This document shows, piece after piece, positions 14,244-18,283 of a stretch of DNA of 18,283 bases. Within the stretch, counting starts at the first letter, position 1, and each line of letters starts with the position of its first letter. The DNA is from an uncultured Anaerosolibacter sp. (GTDB lineage: Bacteria > Bacillota_A > Clostridia > Peptostreptococcales > Thermotaleaceae): NCBI GenBank assembly GCA_937948705.1, contig CALECF010000112.1, positions 1 through 18,283 of the forward strand. The letters run 5' to 3'. Under the pieces are notes generated by a model. That model made no database searches. It was given only the letters and a program-made list of their open reading frames with translations, and was not told the origin of the DNA. Both the position numbers and the translations under genes were made by a program.

Positions 14244-15637
14244 GAAAGAACAATGTCAAACCTTTTCAATTTGTGCTGAAGGGTTTGCCTCTTAATTCCT
14301 AGCTTTTCAGAAGCTCTACTAATGTTATTATTACAGTCTTTAAGAGCCCGTAGGATTAAATCCTTTTCAATCTTTGCCAGGGTATTGGTTAAATCCTCTG
14401 CGAGGATTAGATTTTGTTTTTGGTACAGTGCAAATATTTTTGCATTGGTCTGAGGCGGAAAATGCTCTTTTCTTAAAATTTCTTCTTTTTCAACAATATT
14501 CATAGCACCTTCAATTGTATTTTCTAATTCTCTTACATTACCTGGCCATCGATATTCTTGAAATGCTTCTAAAACAATGGGTTCTATTGCCTGAACATTT
14601 TTACCCAACCTTCTATTATACTTTTTTATAAACCATGTAGACAACAGTTGAATGTCATCTTTTCGTTCTCTTAAAGGAGGCAATATAATGGGAATTACGT
14701 TCAGTCTATAAAACAAATCTTTTCTAAGACTTCCTCTATCTATTGCATCATAGGGGTCTTGGTTGGTACTAGCAATAATTCTTACATCAATGGGAATATC
14801 TTTTATACCCCCTACTCTGCGTACATAACCCTCTTGTAACACCCTCAATAGTTTAGATTGCAGCTGCAACCCCATGGAATTCATTTCATCTAGAAAAACT
14901 GTTCCACCATGGGCTTGTTCAAAAAGACCTGGTCGATCAATAGCACCTGTAAATCCACCCTTTGATGTCCCAAACAAAATCCCTTCTAGCAATGACTCGG
15001 GAAGGGCTGCGCAATTTTGAGGTATGAAGGGTTTTTCAGCTCGATGGCTTCCATAGTGGATACTTTGTGCCACCAATTCTTTGCCTGTGCCGGTCTCACC
15101 ATTAATGAGCACACTGGAAGAAGACAATGCTGCCTTCTTCGCATATTGTATTGCCTTCATAAATTCAGTGTTATCACCAACGATACTTTCGAAGGTAAAC
15201 TTCCTGATTTTTTCAGACTCTTTCTTATTCGGCTTGGACAATTGGAGCTGAAGTGTCATAATCTGGCCTGATAGCTGCTTAATTTTCGTAATATTTTTAG
15301 AAATTTCCAAAGCGCCTACTTTCTTTTCTTGAAAATAGATGGGTACTGTTGTATTAATCGTTGTTATTTCCTTATGATGATTGTTTAAGTAGGTCTGTGG
15401 ACGATCAATCAAATCCTCTTCAGTTCTTAATACTCTGAGTAAGGTGCTGCTATCCTGGTCTAGGCTAGGAAACACATCCAAGAGTGGTTTGTCTACCACT
15501 TCGTCTGAATCCATTCCTTCCAGTTCAGCCATGGCTTTATTGTATATAATCGTCCGCCCATTTTCATCAATGACATGGACGCCCTCATCAATTGTTTCTA
15601 AAACAATCTTTAAAATTTCATAGATATATGGTTGCAT
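14240..15637 (-). CDS. Sigma-54-dependent activator, PAS-AAA+-Fis (RocR-like), of the ornithine operon
   Basis: This 465-residue enhancer-binding protein probably activates the ord promoter in response to ornithine or a related amino acid. An N-terminal PAS-type sensor domain (about 10-115) has VHVIDENGRTIIYNKAM. The AAA+ domain follows, with Walker A GETGTGKE (180-187), Walker B VFLDE (247-251) and RKDLFYRL (305-312), which bears arginine-finger residues. WPGNVRELENT lies at 364-374. The Fis-type HTH (about 420-459) has NNISRASEKLGIKRQTLQHKL. The sigma-54 contact loop reads GGFTGA (227-232) instead of the usual GAFTGA. It has no receiver domain. An upstream TTG at 15655 lacks a ribosome-binding site, so the ATG at 15637, after GGCAGGGA, is chosen. 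It starts 27 bases after the glyA stop. Confidence 0.92.
   Translation of the reverse strand: MQPYIYEILKIVLETIDEGVHVIDENGRTIIYNKAMAELEGMDSDEVVDKPLLDVFPSLDQDSSTLLRVLRTEEDLIDRPQTYLNNHHKEITTINTTVPIYFQEKKVGALEISKNITKIKQLSGQIMTLQLQLSKPNKKESEKIRKFTFESIVGDNTEFMKAIQYAKKAALSSSSVLINGETGTGKELVAQSIHYGSHRAEKPFIPQNCAALPESLLEGILFGTSKGGFTGAIDRPGLFEQAHGGTVFLDEMNSMGLQLQSKLLRVLQEGYVRRVGGIKDIPIDVRIIASTNQDPYDAIDRGSLRKDLFYRLNVIPIILPPLRERKDDIQLLSTWFIKKYNRRLGKNVQAIEPIVLEAFQEYRWPGNVRELENTIEGAMNIVEKEEILRKEHFPPQTNAKIFALYQKQNLILAEDLTNTLAKIEKDLILRALKDCNNNISRASEKLGIKRQTLQHKLKRFDIVLS
14429..14444. promoter_or_regulatory. Third activator-type element inside the activator coding sequence
   Basis: TGCAAATATTTTTGCA is a palindrome of TGCAAA and TTTGCA halves around TATT and matches the element at 14222-14237 at 14 of 16 positions. 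It lies within the coding region between the AAA+ and HTH domains (residues AKIFAL), about 400 bases upstream of the operon promoter. It could be a distal enhancer site. Confidence 0.4.
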
Positions 15638-15664
15638 ATTTCCCTGCCTTCCCAATAAAAATGA

Positions 15665-16894
15665 CTAGTATAAAGGAAATCGCTGACACAACCTTTGGAC
15701 TTTCTCTTCTATTTCTTGGGACGTAGTGTTATTTTCTATGGCCATAGAAATTATTTCGGCGATTTCAACCATGTCAGCCTCTTTCATCCCTCTAGTAGTC
15801 ATGGCTGGTGTTCCAATCCTTATGCCACTGGTCACAAATGGACTTTGAGGATCATAGGGAATTGTGTTCTTGTTCACAGTCACACCGATTTTATCTAAGC
15901 ATTTTTCGGCATCCTTCCCCGTAATGTTCTTATTTCTGAGATCAACGAGAATCAAATGATTATCTGTTCCACCAGATACTAGTTCAAAGCCATGCTTTAT
16001 TAATTCATCTGCTAGCTTAGCAGCATTAGATATAATTTGCTTCTGATAAACAACAAATGATTCGTCCATAGCTTCTTTAAAGCTTACTGCCTTTGCTGCA
16101 ATTACATGCATTAAAGGACCACCCTGTGTTCCAGGAAAAATGGCCTTATCAATTTTCTCAGCGAACTCTGACTTGCAGAGTATCGCACCGCCCCTAGGCC
16201 CTCTTAATGTCTTGTGGGTCGTCGTTGTCACGAAGTGTGCATGGTCACAAGGATTCTCGTGAAGTCCTGCAGCAACTAACCCCGCGATATGGGCCATATC
16301 CACCATCAGGTAGGCACCAACCTCATCAGCAATTTCTCTAAATCTTTTAAAATCAATCTTTCTAGGATATGCGCTGGCACCAGCAACGATTAGCTTAGGT
16401 TTTGCATTTAGTGCAATGTTTCTCACTTCATCATAATTGATGACCCCTGTTCCTTGATCTACACCATAGGCTACAAAGTTAAAATACTTTCCGGATAGGT
16501 TCACTGGACTACCATGGGTTAAGTGTCCACCATGGGATAAATTCATTCCTAAAACAGTATCTCCTGGCTGTAGTATAGCAAAATAGACTGCAAGATTTGC
16601 ATTGGCACCAGAGTGTGGCTGTACATTGGCATGGTCAGCACCGAATATTTTTTTCAATCGATTTCTTGCTAGATCCTCGACAATATCAACATGCTCGCAG
16701 CCACCATAGTATCTTTTTGCAGGGTATCCTTCAGCATATTTGTTCGTTAATTGACTGCCCATGGCTTCCATGACTGCATAGCTAACAAAATTTTCTGAAG
16801 CAATCAATTCAATTTTATCCTGTTGTCTATGAATCTCTTTATCTAATGCCTCATATATTTCTGGATCGGACACCTTCAAATTTTCAAAATCCAT
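15665..16894 (-). CDS. glyA: Serine hydroxymethyltransferase
   Basis: GlyA interconverts serine and glycine with tetrahydrofolate, feeding one-carbon and Stickland (glycine) metabolism; it is a cytoplasmic PLP dimer or tetramer. The 409-residue protein has all family landmarks: [27 protein letters not shown], and the active-site block [15 protein letters not shown] with PLP lysine K228. [10 protein letters not shown] lies near the C-terminus. The frame extends to an ATG at 16912, which has no ribosome-binding site. The ATG at 16894 has AAAGGGGCAGG upstream and gives the usual family N-terminus. The sigma-54 activator gene follows 27 bases downstream without a terminator, so the two are probably co-transcribed. 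A divergent Thr/Ser exporter lies upstream. Confidence 0.97.
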   Translation of the reverse strand: MDFENLKVSDPEIYEALDKEIHRQQDKIELIASENFVSYAVMEAMGSQLTNKYAEGYPAKRYYGGCEHVDIVEDLARNRLKKIFGADHANVQPHSGANANLAVYFAILQPGDTVLGMNLSHGGHLTHGSPVNLSGKYFNFVAYGVDQGTGVINYDEVRNIALNAKPKLIVAGASAYPRKIDFKRFREIADEVGAYLMVDMAHIAGLVAAGLHENPCDHAHFVTTTTHKTLRGPRGGAILCKSEFAEKIDKAIFPGTQGGPLMHVIAAKAVSFKEAMDESFVVYQKQIISNAAKLADELIKHGFELVSGGTDNHLILVDLRNKNITGKDAEKCLDKIGVTVNKNTIPYDPQSPFVTSGIRIGTPAMTTRGMKEADMVEIAEIISMAIENNTTSQEIEEKVQRLCQRFPLY

Positions 16895-16946
16895 CTTACC
16901 TGCCCCTTTCATAAGTACATATTTTATTTTTAAACATTACTTGTAC

Positions 16947-16973
16947 ATCCTAACAATACGTGTCTTTTGTCAA
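16947..16973 (-). promoter_or_regulatory. Candidate sigma-A promoter for glyA
   Basis: A perfect -35 TTGACA (16973-16968, minus strand) is followed after 15 bases by TAGGAT (16952-16947), which is a weak -10 with a short spacer. It lies about 50 bases before the glyA start. No riboswitch or T-box structure was recognised in the 224 bases between glyA and the divergent gene. Confidence 0.4.
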
Positions 16974-17066
16974 TATACCCGTTTTTTATCTATATATATT
17001 ATATTTTCAAAAGATTTTTATGGCAAGTTTTACATTATCCTTCTATATCTTGTTCTACAACTTTAA

Positions 17067-17095
17067 TTGTAAATCCTTTCTAATTTTGATATAAT
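17067..17095 (+). promoter_or_regulatory. Sigma-A promoter for the exporter genes
   Basis: TTGTAA (17067-17072), a 17-base spacer and a perfect TATAAT (17090-17095). The transcript would start near 17102, just before the AAGGAG ribosome-binding site at 17105-17110, giving a very short leader. This also argues for the TTG start at 17119 rather than the GTG at 17110. Confidence 0.7.
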
Positions 17096-17118
17096 TTTCG
17101 AAATAAGGAGTGATTGAT

Positions 17119-17901
17119 TTGCATACTAACAGAAGAAGTATTCTAAACCTCGCTGTCTATGCTGGGGAAATCATGCTAAAGAATGGCGCAGAGACCTATC
17201 GCGTAGAGGATACGATTGTGCGAATATGTAAGGCATATCATATACCGAATGTGGAATCTTTTGTAACGCCAACGGGTATCTTTGTTACGGTAGATAGTGA
17301 GAATGATCTTCGGGAGCCTATCACATTTATCAAAAGGATCAAAACCAGAACCATTGATCTTAGTAAAGTATCGAAAGTAAATACCTTTTCTCGCAGTTTG
17401 ATGGAGTCTGAAAAATCTATCGAGAATGGTATGAACATTCTAAAAGATATTGAATGCTATCCCACTTACCCGAAATACATCAGAGTTTTTAGTGCAGGCC
17501 TTGCTTCCGCTTTTTTTGGTGTACTGCTGGGTGCGGGCATACTTGACTTTTTTAGTTCCTTCACCATCTCAATGATAGTATTTCTAGCTGTAAATTATTT
17601 TGATCATCATCAAGCAAACTTTTTTATCCAAAATGCCCTTGGTAGTGCCCTTGCTTCAGCATTGGCTCTGCTTTTCGTGTATTTAGGATTTGGAATTAAT
17701 CTAGACAAAATCATCATTAGCTCTATCATGATTTTACTTCCAGGGGTTGCCATAACCAATGCTGTTCGAGATTCCATATCAGGAGATTTGATATCTGGTA
17801 CTGCGCGAGGTGTAGAAGCCCTCATTACTGCCATATCTATTGCTTCAGGAGTGGGTATTATTATGAATCTATGGATTCATATGTTGGGAGGTACGTTCTA
17901 A
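17119..17901 (+). CDS. Threonine/serine exporter, N-terminal (ThrE/YjjP-like) subunit
   Basis: The 260-residue protein matches the ThrE (DUF1212) domain. A soluble N-terminal part (about 1-115) has YAGEIMLKNGAETYRVEDT and FVTPTGIFVTV. Several membrane helices follow (about 120-260), with PGVAITNAVRDSISGDLISG, a family hallmark. It forms the larger half of a split exporter of threonine/serine-type amino acids; the second half is encoded next with a one-base overlap (TAATG). A GTG at 17110 overlaps the ribosome-binding site, so the TTG at 17119, eight bases after AAGGAG, is taken as start. It is divergent from glyA, which makes or consumes serine; a shared physiological role is inference. The transported substrate is assigned by family only. 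Confidence 0.9.
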   Translation: MHTNRRSILNLAVYAGEIMLKNGAETYRVEDTIVRICKAYHIPNVESFVTPTGIFVTVDSENDLREPITFIKRIKTRTIDLSKVSKVNTFSRSLMESEKSIENGMNILKDIECYPTYPKYIRVFSAGLASAFFGVLLGAGILDFFSSFTISMIVFLAVNYFDHHQANFFIQNALGSALASALALLFVYLGFGINLDKIIISSIMILLPGVAITNAVRDSISGDLISGTARGVEALITAISIASGVGIIMNLWIHMLGGTF

Positions 17902-18283
17902 TGGTTGTACAATTTATCTATGCATATATTTCCACAGTAGGCTTTAGCTTATTATTTAACATTCCTAAAACTGCTATTTTAAAATCTGCATTGGTAGGGG
18001 CCATTGGCTGGCTCATTTTTACAAAAGTTAATGAATTCTCACACACAGCCATTTTATCTACTTTTCTAGGTGCTGGTGTCGTTTCCATCCTAAGCGAAAT
18101 ATTTGCTCGAAAATTTAAGGAAGCCGTAACTGTTTTTGTTATACCAGGAATTCTTCCTTTGGTACCCGGCTCCGGTATGTATAACACCATGCTTGCCCTT
18201 ATTCAAAAGAATTTTAGCAAAGCCGCTCAAGTTGGGAGCGAAACAATTTTTATTGCTGGTAGTATAGCGGTTGCCATCCTTTT
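17901..18283 (+). CDS. Threonine/serine exporter, C-terminal (ThrE_2/YjjB-like) subunit, partial
   Basis: The frame opens with ATG overlapping the stop of the preceding gene by one base and stays open for 127 codons to the right edge, so the C-terminus is missing. The translation is hydrophobic, with helices around YAYISTVGFSLLFNI, SALVGAIGWLIF and ILSTFLGAGVVSILSEIFA. It includes VIPGILPLVPGSGMYNTMLALI, the characteristic PGILPLVPG motif of the DUF3815/YjjB family. The usual length is about 145-150 residues, so little is lost. It pairs with the preceding gene to form the split transporter. Confidence 0.88.
   Translation, partial: MVVQFIYAYISTVGFSLLFNIPKTAILKSALVGAIGWLIFTKVNEFSHTAILSTFLGAGVVSILSEIFARKFKEAVTVFVIPGILPLVPGSGMYNTMLALIQKNFSKAAQVGSETIFIAGSIAVAIL

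Noticed and set aside
16895..17118. Glycine riboswitch or T-box leader upstream of glyA.
   Set aside because: The stretch is AT-rich with no stable stems or conserved riboswitch core that I could recognise; only promoter-like elements were found.

Overview
The window looks like chromosomal DNA of an AT-rich, spore-forming, amino-acid-fermenting member of the Clostridia, of the Alkaliphilus / Clostridium sticklandii type. The genus is inferred from gene content and cannot be proved from the sequence alone. The evidence is a complete oxidative (Stickland-type) L-ornithine degradation operon, sporulation-type promoters, strong AGGAGG ribosome-binding sites and low GC.

Region 1, about 1-5660, appears to be a spore-surface locus. 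It has three leftward genes: a sugar nucleotidyltransferase running off the left edge, a GT-B glycosyltransferase, and a 16-cysteine coat-like protein. Each is preceded by a near-perfect sigma-K promoter (AC, 17 bases, CATANNNTA). Two rightward genes are interleaved with them. They encode diverged proteins of one architecture: propeller-like blades, a linker, a coiled coil and a C-terminal GLFR motif. The first has a sigma-E-like promoter. No sporulation gene is named by homology here, so the assignment rests mainly on the promoters.

Region 2, about 5660-6045, holds a small DUF3343-like gene between terminators.

Region 3, about 6018-14060 and all leftward, is the ornithine operon ord-ortA-ortB-oraS-oraE-(MutL/GlmL-like ATPase)-orr. 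L-ornithine is racemised by Orr. The B12- and PLP-dependent mutase OraSE converts D-ornithine to 2,4-diaminopentanoate, Ord oxidises this to 2-amino-4-oxopentanoate, and OrtAB cleaves that thiolytically to acetyl-CoA and alanine. The MutL-like ATPase probably services the mutase. A good sigma-54 promoter precedes ord, and a PAS/AAA+/Fis-type sigma-54 activator is encoded immediately upstream. Two copies of a 16-bp RocR-like element form the perfect hairpin that ends the activator gene, and a third copy lies inside that gene.

Region 4, about 14240-18283, has glyA (serine hydroxymethyltransferase) directly upstream of the activator on the same strand, apparently co-transcribed. Divergent from glyA is a two-gene ThrE-type threonine/serine exporter, whose second gene runs off the right edge.

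Several starts were moved from the longest open frame to an internal start with a proper ribosome-binding site: 1525, 12639, 15637, 16894 and 17119. No tRNA, rRNA, insertion sequence or CRISPR array was seen.
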